From assembly GCA_907163345.1 (NCBI GenBank), contig CAJQUN010000003.1, positions 10,458,821 to 10,522,820 on the forward strand: DNA of 64,000 nucleotides, written 5' to 3'. Position numbers and translations under genes: made by a program. The notes beneath the pieces were generated by a model, which worked only from the letters and a program-made list of their open reading frames with translations, ran no database searches and was not told where the DNA came from. Below are positions 43,308 to 54,798 of the stretch, in pieces (position 1 is the first letter of the stretch; every line of letters begins with the position of its first letter). Source of the DNA: Haberlea rhodopensis. Lineage: Eukaryota; Streptophyta; Magnoliopsida; Lamiales; Gesneriaceae.

Positions 43308-45380
43308 TGTGATATCCCCGAAATAATTAATTGCATTTTGGATGATAATTATGTTTATGCGATATTATGGTGATAATTAGATTATATGTTGGGACTAATT
43401 ATCTTGGTACAATGCTTGTCACATGGTAGGAGTGACCCGGTAGAGCATTTCGGGATGCATGTTATACATGTGAGGAATTTTGGGTGTTAAAATGGTTTAA
43501 ATGATATGGATTGTGTTCATTTAGGTAAAACATGATTTTAATGGTATTTTTGGTGCATTGTGGTAAAATGCTTTTAAAATATCATGTTGGGGTATATTAT
43601 ATACCATGCTTGTGTCTTGTTACACATTTGAAACCATAACATCATTTGAAACCATAGCATGGTATGAGCCACTTGCTCACTTTATATCAAATCCTTTCCA
43701 TCACCTTTAAGTCAAAACCCACCTGCACCTTCTCTCTTGCAAGAAAAACTTTCCATTTTCGTTTCTGCATCAAAAGGAAAGGGGAAAACTTGGTGAAAGG
43801 GTTCATTTGGTGTTTTCTTGCTAGAAACTTGGAGCTCAAAGGGTAAGCTACCACCTTGGTTGAGTTTTGTTGAGTTTTGATTGGGTTTGTAGCTTATTTT
43901 TGGGGATTTAAGGGTGGATCTTGGTCCAACATCTTGTTATGTTTGGAAGTTGCATTTTTAAGGTTGTTTTGTGGCTTTAAGTTGAGCATGGTAGTTGTTC
44001 TTGGTTGTGCTTGAGTGTAGATGTTGATAGAAGCTCATATATGGAAGTTTATTTCTGAAACAGGGCTTCTCGATCGATCGGAAAATGGATCCGATCGATC
44101 GAGCAAAGCAGAGCCTGAACAAGGCGCGTAATGGGCTTACCGATCGATCGGTGTGACGTCTCGATCGATCGGTGAAATGGCTCGATCGATCGGTGGAGGC
44201 AGTGCTTGGATGCCAAATTTTCTTAGCTTGGCGATCGATCGGGGCTTGGGACCGATCGATCGCAAGGCACAAAATTGTGAATTTTGGATTTTGGTTCTAA
44301 ATGTTGATGTTTTGGTAATGGTTCATTAATTGGCTTCTAATATGGATTCATGTGATTGTGTAGAACCATCCCAGGTAGCCACACAACAAAGGAGATAAAG
44401 TTCCACAATATCTCCACTTTTGGAACCAAGGTACGTAGTGAGACGTACGAGCATCGGACGGTAAAACGTATTTATTACGCTTTGTATTGATTTCGCACTA
44501 TGGTTGTGCACATGGAATTGATTAGGCATTGTGGTTGCATATGGGCTAATGTTTATACATCATGGATTGTATACATGATTGGTCATGCATTTTGGTTGCA
44601 TGTGTATATTGGATGCATTGCTGCATGTGATTGTGAGTCGGGAATTATATTCCAGTAATGGAGAATACTTGTTGTTAGTGGCGTAGCGATGTGAATACTT
44701 GCCGCTGTCATACCGTAGCGATGAGAGAATATTTGCCGCTAATATGAAGCGAAGAACACGACCGCTGTCATATTTATAGCGAGGGATATTAGTGCCGCTG
44801 GTATTGTCTTAAGCGAGGGGTATTTCCGCTGTCATGTTAACGCGAGGGGCATTATGCCACTGATATAATAAGACTCGGAAATTGAACACGGAACATATGG
44901 GAATCGGATGCATGTCATGACATACATTGTTGGTAATATAATCTACTGATTATCATTTGGTACAGGGATAACCCAAGGGAGCATTTTAAATGTGTTACAT
45001 ACAGGAAGTGAATCACATTTACAATTATTCATTTGAATTGCTGTCATATCGTTGTGTATATGATTTTATACATGCTCATGGTTTTGGGGTTGTTCCTGTA
45101 GGTACTTTTGGGCGGACGGGCTAAGGCGAGTTGGTGCAGTGAGCTAGTGCGGAGTGCTCTTGTAGCAGGCACATTCTTTTGTATAGTATCTACTCTAGGA
45201 GTAGTGTAAAACTATAGGATTAACATTCATAGTTGAGAATGTAATTAATCCATTTTGGATCTTTATTTTGGCACTGTAATTTATTAGCTCAGAGCATCGA
45301 CACAACCTTTATACTCTGTTTATGCATGGAAATTTTTAATTACGCCTTTAGTCCGCACTTAAGGAACTAGGGTCCTTACA
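43308..45380 (+). repeat. 3' LTR of the Tekay element (2073 bp)
   Basis: Same length as the 5' LTR with about four transitions (for example GGACGATAAT to GGATGATAAT near 43340). A purine-rich stretch AAGTAGGGGAGTAA precedes it. It carries the CGATCGATCG array at 44069-44262 and the mini-hairpin array at 44684-44862. Confidence 0.95.
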
Positions 45381-45385
45381 TTACC

Positions 45386-45624
45386 TCATCATGAACCCAA
45401 GCCAACATAAAGGCACCGAGGGAGACGAAGAGGAGGGTGCAAGTCCCAAAGAATTGATCCAGCCGAAGAGACACAGCAGGAGAAGCTTCTGGAGAAGGTG
45501 GGAGACGAAGGGTGAGGGGAATGGGATGGAAGTGGGGGCTTTGAAGTGGGGGCTCGGTTATGGCATAGGAAAGGGCCAAGCAAAAGCCCAATGCAATTTA
45601 TAGGTAATGGGCCAAAACCCAACA
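45386..45624 (-). repeat. Outer part of the split Copia 5' LTR
   Basis: It continues the LTR begun at 29532 and matches 27444-27672 of the other LTR, including the end CCAAAACCCAACA. It has a small duplication of GAAGTGGGGGCT near 45530-45553 that the other copy lacks. It is followed by the target duplication GTTAT. Confidence 0.92.
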
Positions 45625-46061
45625 GTTATCTTACTTGTTTGATTGACTATGTCGACAATATTCTCGACTTGCTCTACTGTGTGGATTTTATAAAGAGTGG
45701 ATTAAGCCTATGCAGAGTTGGGTTTGGTGTGGAACTTTAGTATCCACGGGGGCAAAGATTAAAGGAAACTTTGTGTGTTCGGTCGATTATTTTACTCTTT
45801 TTATTTGTTTTTAATGTTTTATTGAATTATAGTATTTACATATCAATGATGATGAGTTTTCAGCATGTTTTACGGGCACATTTATTGTGTTGTCGTGCAG
45901 TTGAGAAATGTCTTGGCCTTGTACGTAAGGAGTGTTTACACTAATAGAGGGTTGCTTACGAAAGACCCATGGTGGTTAAGTTTTTAGAGCATATGTTGGT
46001 TGCTCGTCTATGAGTCATTATAGAACAAGATAAAATAGCCATATTAACATGCTCAAGCGTG

Positions 46062-46065
<4 letters not shown>

Positions 46066-46093
<28 letters not shown>
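46066..46093. repeat. (AT)n microsatellite, unit 2
   Basis: 28 bp of AT followed by GT, against 36 bp at the matching site in unit 1. Confidence 0.9.
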
Positions 46094-46101
<8 letters not shown>

Positions 46102-48710
46102 ATATATAGAGTCGGACGCATGATTTTTGGGAAGAATGACAAAAAAATGATAAAATAATAAATTTAGATGTCAAAATATAATTTAAAATTGGTAAATGTT
46201 ATTTTTAAAGAGCAAAATATAATTTTTGGAGTAAAATTACAAATTTTTAGGGTGAAAAAACAATTTTTTTATAAAATAAATTGTTTTTAGGTAAAAAAAA
46301 TTTTAAGTGTCACATGCTCCTTAGTGTATATATATTGCTAGTGGGACCAATCTACATGCTATTTAATTCGAGGATAGATGATAAAAAAATTGTTTAGTTG
46401 TAATTTACCGCAAATTAATAATTTTTAAATTAGTTGAGAATCTCAACAATCACATTCCTATATTTATGCTAATTAAAAATCCATATTATAAAACATGTTC
46501 TTTCTATTTCTTTCTCTTTAAAAAATAATTTATTTATTCTCTAATCATTATCATTATATCCTCTACTTTCAAATAAGAAATCACATTTTTTTAAGTTTAC
46601 CCTTTGTTCACGATTTTTATTACAAAAGAACCATAGAAAAATTTTCGAATACAACTTTCAGGTTATTTCGTTCTACAAAGTGATTTTTTATACTAATAGC
46701 ATTTTGTTCATCTATAAATCATTTTATATAATTATTAAAATAATGGGTAAAAAGTATGCATCTGGATTTTTTGTTTTTGTTTGTAGTTTAGTTTATTATT
46801 TTTTTTTCTAAAAAAAGACGATGTTTTTTAACCTATCTAAAACTACAAAAAAATTGAGCTGCCGTGATTTTATATTATAGTGAGTATAGATTGTTTGACC
46901 AGTGGTTAAAAATGCCGATTTACTGAGTATAATACCTCCTTAAATAGAGGCTATCTGCTTCTAAAACTTTAGCAATGGTTAAGATCCATTTCCTAAAATC
47001 CATTTAAACGCTCTTTAAAACTCTTTTTTATCATTCCCAACAAAATGATCAAATATGTTTAATATTTATAGAACTACGAATAAGCATAGTAATAATAAAA
47101 ATATAGAATATTTATCCAAACAAAAAGGTCAAATTATTCTTCTTGAAGAGAATATGGATAGAAATTAGAAGAGAATGATGTACAAAAAAAGGAGAATACC
47201 GAGAGATTGGGAAATAAGTTAAATTCAAATATATTTTTTTTAAAAACTAAAACAGGATTTTAGTTGTTTGATTAGTCAAAAAATATGCTCTTAGCGTACA
47301 AGATATTTATATAATTCGTATAAGATATATATACATGGTAACATATCATGTCAACACTCATGCGGAAAATGGACTTAAAATACTAAAATAATATTTTAGT
47401 TATTTGATTAGTCAAAAAATTGTTACACATTAAAAATTTACAAGTCATGTTAACTCTTTATAAGATATATGATTTACTTCATTCATTACCCATTGATGAC
47501 TCCATGTATTCTTAACATGATATCTGAGCATACTAAACTCTGAGCACAAAGATTTTAACAAGGTGCTTACGAGCAATTGTTATTTCCGAATGAGAATAAA
47601 TAAATAATATAACATTTGTAAATTACTATTAATTTTTTTTTTTGGTAAAACATCAAAAACATATTAAATCACACCTCTTACAAAAACAATATAGAATATT
47701 GCAATTAAATCAGAAACGTTTAATAAAAGTTGCTAAAGTTACAATTTAGCATACGATGCAGACCAATGTGAATGCATAGTTCTCATTAGATCTGACCACG
47801 ATTCTGAACCATCTAGGTTAAACGATTCAGAACTGCCGGTTCTACGGTTCACAAAACCTCGACCCTTAACATTATTCTCCTTGACGGTTCTGGTTATGGT
47901 TCATTAACTGTCGGTTATGATTCTGTTTCTGATTACGGTTACGGTTTGACCCTTATTTTTTTAAAAAAATTAAAAATATTATTAAAATTTGAAATAAAGT
48001 GTAAAGAATATTTGATTGTGTTTTCATCCATAGATTAAATATAAAATAACATGAAAATAAATTCAAGCACAGATAATCAGAATATGTAAGATATATTGTT
48101 TGGTTAATATATTAAGATCAACAAATCTTTTAGAACTGGGTGATTGAAGCTAATTATTCAAGTTGGAGATCATGAGTTCAAATCTATAATACAATATATA
48201 TTTTAAATTTAAAAATCTAAAAAAAATAAAACCTTGAATCACCGATTAATCGACTGTCCACGGGTTAGCAAAATTATAACTTTTAACCGGCCAGTTTATA
48301 GACGGACCGATTACGGGTCGAACTCTTGGAACTGTTGACAAGGTTAACGATCTACTGACCACAGTTCGATTTAGGATCGTTGATGAACCTTGATCCGATC
48401 TTATTGTCATAAGTAGAAAAGCTTCTTTTTGGAAACATCAAACCTCACAAGGTTTCCATCCAAGAAAAAGTTGCAACCTTTCTATTCATTGAATCATTCA
48501 TTTTCATTAACAACACAGATTAGTCGTACACATATTTAAAAAAAAAAAAGAAAAAAATTAATATTTACATTACATAAATATGAATTTAACTTAAAATAAG
48601 TCCTAATCTTAAATTACCAAAATCGACAGTGAATGGAGAACATATACAAGATTTACATTGATTCTTTATCAATGGGAGAGCTATATCCACTGGCCATTGC
48701 TGTATAATTA

Positions 48711-49266
48711 TAAAGGACTACTAATAGCAATTTTCCTCATTTCAGAAATAGTACTGGAAAATTTTCGACTTATATTCACATGTAAAGATTAAATTGGTTT
48801 GCACATATATTCACATGTAAAGATTCACACTATTTCAAGAAAAAAATTGTATGCCACATTTCACAGTATCCATCCTATATTGCCTTCATCTATTTCAAAA
48901 ATTTTTTTTTTTTAAATTGCAATGTAATTATTTTGTCTGAAAAAGAATCGCCACGAATCTTGAATCAGTACCTTGTCTGAGGCGGAGGCGGGCGGTGGTG
49001 GCGGAGGCGGGCAAGGAAGAGGACGGCGACAACAGAAAAGGAGGCGGGCTGCAGAGGCAGAAACGGAGGCGAAGGCGGAGGCGGAGGCGAATGTGAAGGC
49101 GGAGGCGGCCGATTCCATATTTTTTCTATCACAATGTCGTCCGCACCGATTGCAGTGACATTGTCACTACGAACGAAGTTGTCTCTTTGACGTAATGTGC
49201 CCACTCTCTGAGATTCATTCTGTATGTAACTCTTCTGTAAACAATCTACAACTAATTATAATAACT
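48711..49266 (-). repeat. Repeat Y, copy 2
   Basis: It matches 10932-11489 closely, including the GGCGGAGGCG-type minisatellite. The short conserved minus-strand frame is damaged here: an insertion near 49160 changes its phase relative to copy 1. Confidence 0.75.
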
Positions 49267-51205
49267 AACATCAGCACAACAGTAATTTTGATTATTTGGG
49301 CCGTTTTTTTTCTTGGCCTCACTTGTTCTTCTTTATTTGTTTATAATTTTTATTTCTGGGCTTTTTCCCCAGCCTCATCATGTATGCTCCTTGCCATTTT
49401 TTGCCCCTTTTCACTTGGAATTTATTCTCGAAGTTTCTAACTATACGCCTTGTCATTCATCATCTAATGGAGGGATGTCTCGCCTGCTCGAGTGGTTGAG
49501 AGGCGGTTGATATTGGTTGATTTTTTCATTTTTCAGACGATTTTTTTATTGCAATGATTGTTAATTTACTGTTTTCACTTTCTTTATTTTTTCCACTTTG
49601 AATCTACAGGAAAATCCCGTGTTTTGGGGGTTTTGCCATACCTCGCGTTCGTGGGCTTGCTTTTTGCCGCTCTACGCTCCCACTATTTGTGTTTCATATG
49701 GGTTTATATATATATATTGTGTATTGTTTATTTTGTTTAATTAATTTTGGGAAAGCACTTGGAAAGCACAAACATTACCTTTATTTTGTTGGTCATACAT
49801 CGGAAGGGAAATTTTTTTTGTTGTTGTATAGTCCTTCCCTTTTAATTTTCTTGGGTTTGTTGTGTTCTTGCTAAAATCTGTTGGTTATCTGATGTTTATG
49901 TCGTGATCTTCGATGTCATGGAGAAATTTGATTTACTCAAGTTTTTTGGGAGAATTTGTTCTGAAGTTGTTGCTCGAATTTTTTACTTGAAATATTGAAT
50001 TGGTTATGTGGATGAGCAGCCCTCGAGGTCGTGTTTGTCAAGTCAAACATGAAGTTGAAATACTTCAGTTTTTGTTAAATGACTTCTGCTTGCTTGTGCA
50101 ATAAAATAAATGCATCAGAGTAAGTTAATTTCTTGAAATTTTGGGGTAACAAACCATGTTCTTACCGGATATCAATGTGTGTAAAATGTCAGGTTGTTAG
50201 ACATATGGATTAACCAGTTAACATATACTTGGAAAATTATGATTTAGTTGGTTTATCTTCAAATTTTAGTGTATCGACAGCCATTTATCAAATCAATGGC
50301 TTCTTTGAGGAAAGTTAGGAAAATTGAGATTCTAATGGTGATTTTAGGACTCCCAGTATGTGTAATCAGCAGTGACTTGGTACTTGAATGCTGGGGCATA
50401 AATAATTTCGTTGGTCAGATAAACATTTCTTCACAAATGATGTACATTCAGTAATATATTTGAGTGACGGAGTTAGGGAGAATATAGAGATGGACAACCA
50501 GTTAACAATGAGCAAAAGTAGGTTTAACCGGAAGTTGCTTGAGGATGAATTTGCATTTTCTTATGAAGGCAACCTCATACTCTAAATAGTATCTCAATAC
50601 TGTTAGATTTGGTGTGCATGAAGTCAATCTTTACATTATCCTTTTCATATAAGATCAGTTGATAGTTTTAAATCTTCTCCTAGACATAACTACTTCGGAT
50701 AATATTGGCAGGAACTGTTCCTCGAAGATTGGCCAAAGAGTTCCTTAAATCTCAAGTACGTCAATGATGCATTTCACATTTTGTGATTTAGTGTTGTGTA
50801 CCCTTTTATTCTGACAAAAAAATTTAAAACATATCAATACTTCAAGTATATGATGTGATCGTGTGGACTGTTCTCCATTATTTTGAAGTAAATGTGAAGG
50901 TAAGCTTTGGGATAGTGGATTATCACGTTGAACGTTTCTAGAAATCCATTCCATTGGTTTGTTTGATTATAATTATTTTGGTTATTAAATAAATGCTCTC
51001 AGAAATTATTCAAGAAAAAACTTTCAGCTCCGAAGCCAATTGTCATAAAATTCCAAAGAGACAAATTCATATGATTTTGAATATATAAAATTTGTTAGAA
51101 ATGTTTAGATGCTTAAATATTGACATAATGTATGATATTATTTAATGCATGTCCGTTTGATTTTTTAGAATGTTGATTTGATCAGTAGTTCATACATTAT
51201 GGTCA

Positions 51206-51745
51206 CCATCGCAGTAGTTTTGTTATTAGGCATCGTAGGCGTTCATCTAATATGATTGCTCATGCATTAGCTGCTAGGGTGGATGCTTCAGGGACTGTCA
51301 ATGCCTCATTGGACATTTGTTCTTTGTTTCTATGACCTTTGGTAAATGCAGATTTGGTTGACAGAAATTAATCTATGTTTTCTTTCAAAAAAAAAAAAAA
51401 ATTCCTCTTTGATATTATCTGCAACATAGATTCATCATGGAACAAAGAACTAATCAATCTTGTAAAGCAAAAATTACCAAAAAAAAAAAGAACAGCAGAG
51501 TTGAAGTGTTTTTATTAAATAATAAGTATACCAATAGAGACAAAAAAATAAAGAAAAGTCTCACCTTATCCTGACCACCAACATCCATGGTAAGGGTTTT
51601 TTGACCCAACATTCGGGGTGTGCATTAGATCATTTTGGGCCATAAATTTACCCTGAGATATTACCCCGTGTGGTAGCTTAGAAGAATTCAACATCGAAAC
51701 AGTGTTCTTGTACCCAACAGTCTCCATGTTAAAACATGAAGATAA
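51206..51745. repeat. Tandem array, unit 3, first part (matches 5123-5670)
   Basis: It starts at the same point as the other units, within the LINE RNase H tail, and keeps the poly(A)-like run near 51387-51402. It stops at 51745 where a Copia LTR fragment begins. Unit 3 resumes only at 58606, having lost the equivalent of about 5670-11640. Confidence 0.85.
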
Positions 51746-52115
51746 TGTTGGGATATGCTCTAAGACATGTCATTAGATGATTGTTTGTGACATACAATGT
51801 ATTATGATTTTATAAATGGCAAATCATTATTATATATTATTCGAATATCTGTGCAATATGAATTGATATATAAGTTAATGTCCTTAGAATAATATTGTAT
51901 TATTCTTAAAGATTGTCCCTAGTCAAGTATTATCATAAATAATGATAATGATAATACATTGAGACTAGTATGTTTTGATTGATGAATTGTTCATGGATAT
52001 GAGATATCAAATCAACACATGGGTACATGTTAGAGAACAATGTACTGGACAGACCCACCATGAGAATGCTACATGGATAGTTATATGAGTGTCATAAGCA
52101 ATTCTCATATAAGTT
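51746..52115 (+). mobile_element. Copia LTR fragment, plus orientation
   Basis: It begins TGTTGGGATATGC and matches the reverse complement of 57556 down to about 57185, the outer end of the Copia LTR at 56136-57556, with roughly 8-10% differences by eye. Similarity fades after CATAAGCAATTCTCATA. It lies in opposite orientation to the other copy, 4.4 kb away. Confidence 0.8.
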
Positions 52116-53282
52116 ATATGAATTGCTATTATTCTGTATCATCAATTGATTAACTGATTCAGGAGAAGGTGATGTTTTGCAGTCCGTCGTCGATCCACCT
52201 GTTATTGCCATAGTTTTCTTCATAATTTTATCGTTTTTTAACATTTAATTCGTTTGATTACTGTTACCTATTGATTCAATCTTTGTTGCATCGCTTGGTC
52301 GTTTTTTTTTTCTTTTGTTTACCTCATTAAAGTTGCATGTTAGCAACATTTGAACACACTCTTTGGGTTGGAGGGCATATTTAATAATTAAAAACTGCTC
52401 TCACAACCCATTGTATAAAAACCAGACGCATGTCTATATTGTGTGGGAGTGATATGTCTACATCTATATCAATGTCAATCATATTATTTAATAATTTCTA
52501 ATTTTCAAGCTCAATAAATTTAATAGCAGTGAAATCTATCTTTTTGTGTCTTGACACAAATTCATTTAGTTTTCAAATTTGAGAACCTTAATGGTATCAT
52601 CTGCATGAAAAGTGTTTTTGTGATCTTCATGGAGGATTATTGTTTGAAATTTTCTATTAAGAAACTGATTCTAATAGTCTCATGGACTTTCATACCTTCA
52701 TCATTTTTTTTTAATTCACAGCCAGCGTTCTCTTGAATAAATCTTGAATAATCGCAGAAAAAGTTCTTTTTTCGTTTGCCAAAATATAAATAATCTTCTG
52801 TTTTAACACATTCATTGATCCTGTTATCATAATCTATGTTGTTGCATGATTCTCAATTTGTTCTGTAAGCAAATCATAGAGCAGCCAGATTGAGTTTCAT
52901 GTGCAATTTATATTTTGCTTCATTTTCAGTTGCTTTGTTTTGCAGAATTCGTATTGCAGTGTACCTCTTTTGGGAAGCCAAATCAATATGTTTACAGACG
53001 TGCAGAAAATGATGTTAGGATACCTTCTACAATTTTTGTCTCCAAGCAATAATGTCATGAAAAATGTGGATGTCAGGTTACATTTCTTCAAAACTCTGTA
53101 TATGACCGGTGACAATCCTTTGGCATGTAAAAGGAGCCGTCCAAGTTTGTCTCTTGGCATGATTGTTAAAATCGGTTAACATCTACAACAGTTCTATTGA
53201 ATGTGCATATGATGATTTGTATACGTAATATAGGTATCTTTTATATTTTTCATCAGACAGGGCATCCATGGTTTTCAATTTT
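52116..53282. other. Unassigned segment between Copia fragment and palindrome
   Basis: This AT-rich sequence is not repeated elsewhere in the window. Short frames occur at 52551-52736 and 52901-53179. The latter reads through SPSNNVMKNVDVRLHFFKTL and could be a captured exon, but I do not recognise it. If the flanking Helitron-type 3' end at 54103 belongs to a plus-strand element, this segment may be its body; I could not find a 5' TC terminus. Confidence 0.35.
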
Positions 53283-54059
53283 GACTAAGACAGGGGTTTA
53301 TCGACAGAAATATAACCACACCTTTCATCTAGCTAACATTGTAAGGCTAATCTTGCTTTTGTTTCTTTTTCTTGCCCATTTCAGCATATGGGTGTACATG
53401 TAGATCAATTAGTTACAAACCAAGCGTCACCATTTTGTCTGTCTAGCGTTTTTTAGTTATCTACTCTAGATTTTGAGACTTTAGATCAGATGATGTCACA
53501 TGGCAGTGTTTTAACTATGTTTGAACTGCAGTTATTTTTGTAGTTGTGTTACTTAATATTATGTTAATTTTTGAATATGTTATTGTTTCGTAAAAATGAA
53601 ATTTGATCTTTTTGATAACCGAAAGTGTTTTTTTTTTTCATGGAATTGCGAAGTTTATTTTTTATTACCAGTGTATGATATTATACATGCTTTAGATTAA
53701 TTGTGGGGATTGATAAATGGTTTTGAAATTAGGATTGTTCCAAAACCTAAGAATTGTTTTTGATAGTGAGCTCAAATTTTTATTCCATGCTCTCATAAAC
53801 TCCAGTCCATTTTCAGTTGGCCTTTGAGATGTTACAACAATTTTATTAAACGATCATATCTCAAGTCTCAGAGAGACAAGAGATTTGCACCTTATGATCG
53901 ATTTCAAGTGTTTTAATAAAGAATTATTGTTGAACGATTAAATATTTGTAGAATATAGATTCCTTTAGATGTGCACTTATTTGCTGAATAAAACATGTTG
54001 TGGTTGAGTACATGTACTATTGTCTTATATTCTCTTTATCATTTGGTACATGTGTATTG

Positions 54060-54103
54060 TTATTATTATTTTACACACGCAACACGTGTGCGTCGTGCGC
54101 TAG
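54060..54103 (+). other. Helitron-like 3' terminus (hairpin plus CTAG)
   Basis: ACGCA-ACACGTG-TGCGT forms a five-base stem. CGTGCG follows, then CTAG at 54100-54103, followed by T. A short GC-rich hairpin a few bases before CTRR and insertion before T are the defining 3' end features of plant Helitrons. The sequence before it (TATTGTTATTATTATTTTAC) is shared with the other ends here. Confidence 0.65.
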
Positions 54104-54654
54104 TTATAATTAGTTGGAAATTGTTTACAGAAGATTTACATACAGAATGAATCTCAGAGAGTGGGCGCATTACGTCAAAGAGACAACTTCGTTCGTCGCT
54201 CATGTCATCTCAATCGGCGGGCGGCATTGTGATAGAAAAATATGGAATCGGCCGCCTCCGCCTTCACATTTGCCTCCGCCTCCGCCTTCGCATCCTCCTC
54301 CGCCTCCGTTTCTGCCTCTGCAGCCCACCTCCTTTTCTGCCGTCGCCATGCTCTTCCTTGCTCGCCTCCGCCTCCGCCGCCCGCCTCCGCCTCAGACAAC
54401 GTACTGATTCAAGATTCGTGGCGATTCTTTTTCATACAAAATACTTACATTGCAATTTTTTTTTTAAAAAAAGATTTTGAAATAGATGAAGGCAATATAG
54501 GATGGATACTGTGAATGTTGGCATACTATTTTTTTGTGAATATAGGTTCAAACCAATGTAATCTTTACATGTGAATATAAGTCGAAAATTTTCCAGTATT
54601 ATTCTGAAATGGGGAAAACTGCTATTAGTTTGCAAATTTAGTCCTTTATAATTA
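54104..54654 (+). repeat. Repeat Y, copy 3 (opposite orientation to copies 1 and 2)
   Basis: This matches the reverse complement of 10932-11489. On the plus strand it keeps MNLREWAHYVKETTSFVAHV from 54147, then diverges after a small change near 54205. The GC-rich minisatellite is at 54245-54400. It lies directly after the Helitron-like end at 54103. Confidence 0.75.
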
Positions 54655-54798
54655 CTAGCGCACGACTCACACTCGTTGCGTGTGTAAAATAATAATAACA
54701 ATACACATGTACTATTGTCTTATATTCTCTTTATCATTTGGTACATGTGTATTGTTATTATTATTTTACACACGCAACGCGTGTGCGTCGTGCGCTAG
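54655..54798. mobile_element. 144 bp core bounded by two inverted Helitron-like 3' ends
   Basis: CTAG at 54655-54658 followed by CGCACGAC and a hairpin on the minus strand faces CTAG at 54795-54798 on the plus strand. The flanks read ATTA and TAAT. The right half from about 54704 repeats 54010-54103. It is the centre of the large palindrome, and the loop TATTGTCTTATATTCTCTTT lies at its middle. Whether it is an element in its own right or the by-product of the inverted duplication is unknown. Confidence 0.55.

Larger units (their letters stand above)
30359..45380 (+). mobile_element. Tekay-type chromovirus (Ty3/gypsy), plus strand, split by a nested element
   Basis: Both LTRs are 2073 bp (30359-32431 and 43308-45380) and differ at about four sites, all transitions. 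The target duplication TTACC lies at 30354-30358 and 45381-45385. Between the LTRs are the initiator tRNA-Met primer site, gag, protease, reverse transcriptase, RNase H, integrase with a C-terminal chromodomain, and a purine-rich tract before the 3' LTR. Subtracting the nested element gives about 8.9 kb, normal for this lineage. Coding is broken by a frame change between gag and protease and by a TAG between protease and reverse transcriptase. Confidence 0.95.
26820..45624 (-). mobile_element. Reduced Copia-type retrotransposon, minus strand, split by a Tekay insertion
   Basis: The outer ends are TGTAAGG and CCCAACA, flanked by GTTAT at 26815-26819 and 45625-45629. Unit 1 at the same site has one GTTAT and no insert. 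On the minus strand the order is 5' LTR (29532-30358 plus 45386-45624), an initiator tRNA-Met primer site (29519-29530), an internal region of only 1.86 kb, a polypurine tract and the 3' LTR (26820-27672). Integrase and most of the reverse transcriptase are missing. It could only have moved with enzymes from another element. Confidence 0.93.
45625..51205. repeat. Tandem array, unit 2, third part (matches 7815-13464)
   Basis: It continues unit 2 straight after the Copia target site and follows unit 1 to its end. It includes the AT/GT microsatellite (46066-46093), the long AT-rich DNA, repeat Y (48711-49266) and the distal part with possible exon pieces. Differences are scattered substitutions and small indels, for example about 30 bases missing near 47125. 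No intact gene is recognised. Confidence 0.87.
53283..54712 (+). repeat. Left arm of a 2.85 kb inverted repeat
   Basis: The arm is the reverse complement of 54741-56135 along its whole length, with small indels and scattered mismatches. It consists of sequence X (53283-54103) ending in a Helitron-like terminus, repeat Y (54104-54654), and a short inverted copy of the end of X (54655-54712). The loop is about 28 bases. Confidence 0.9.
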
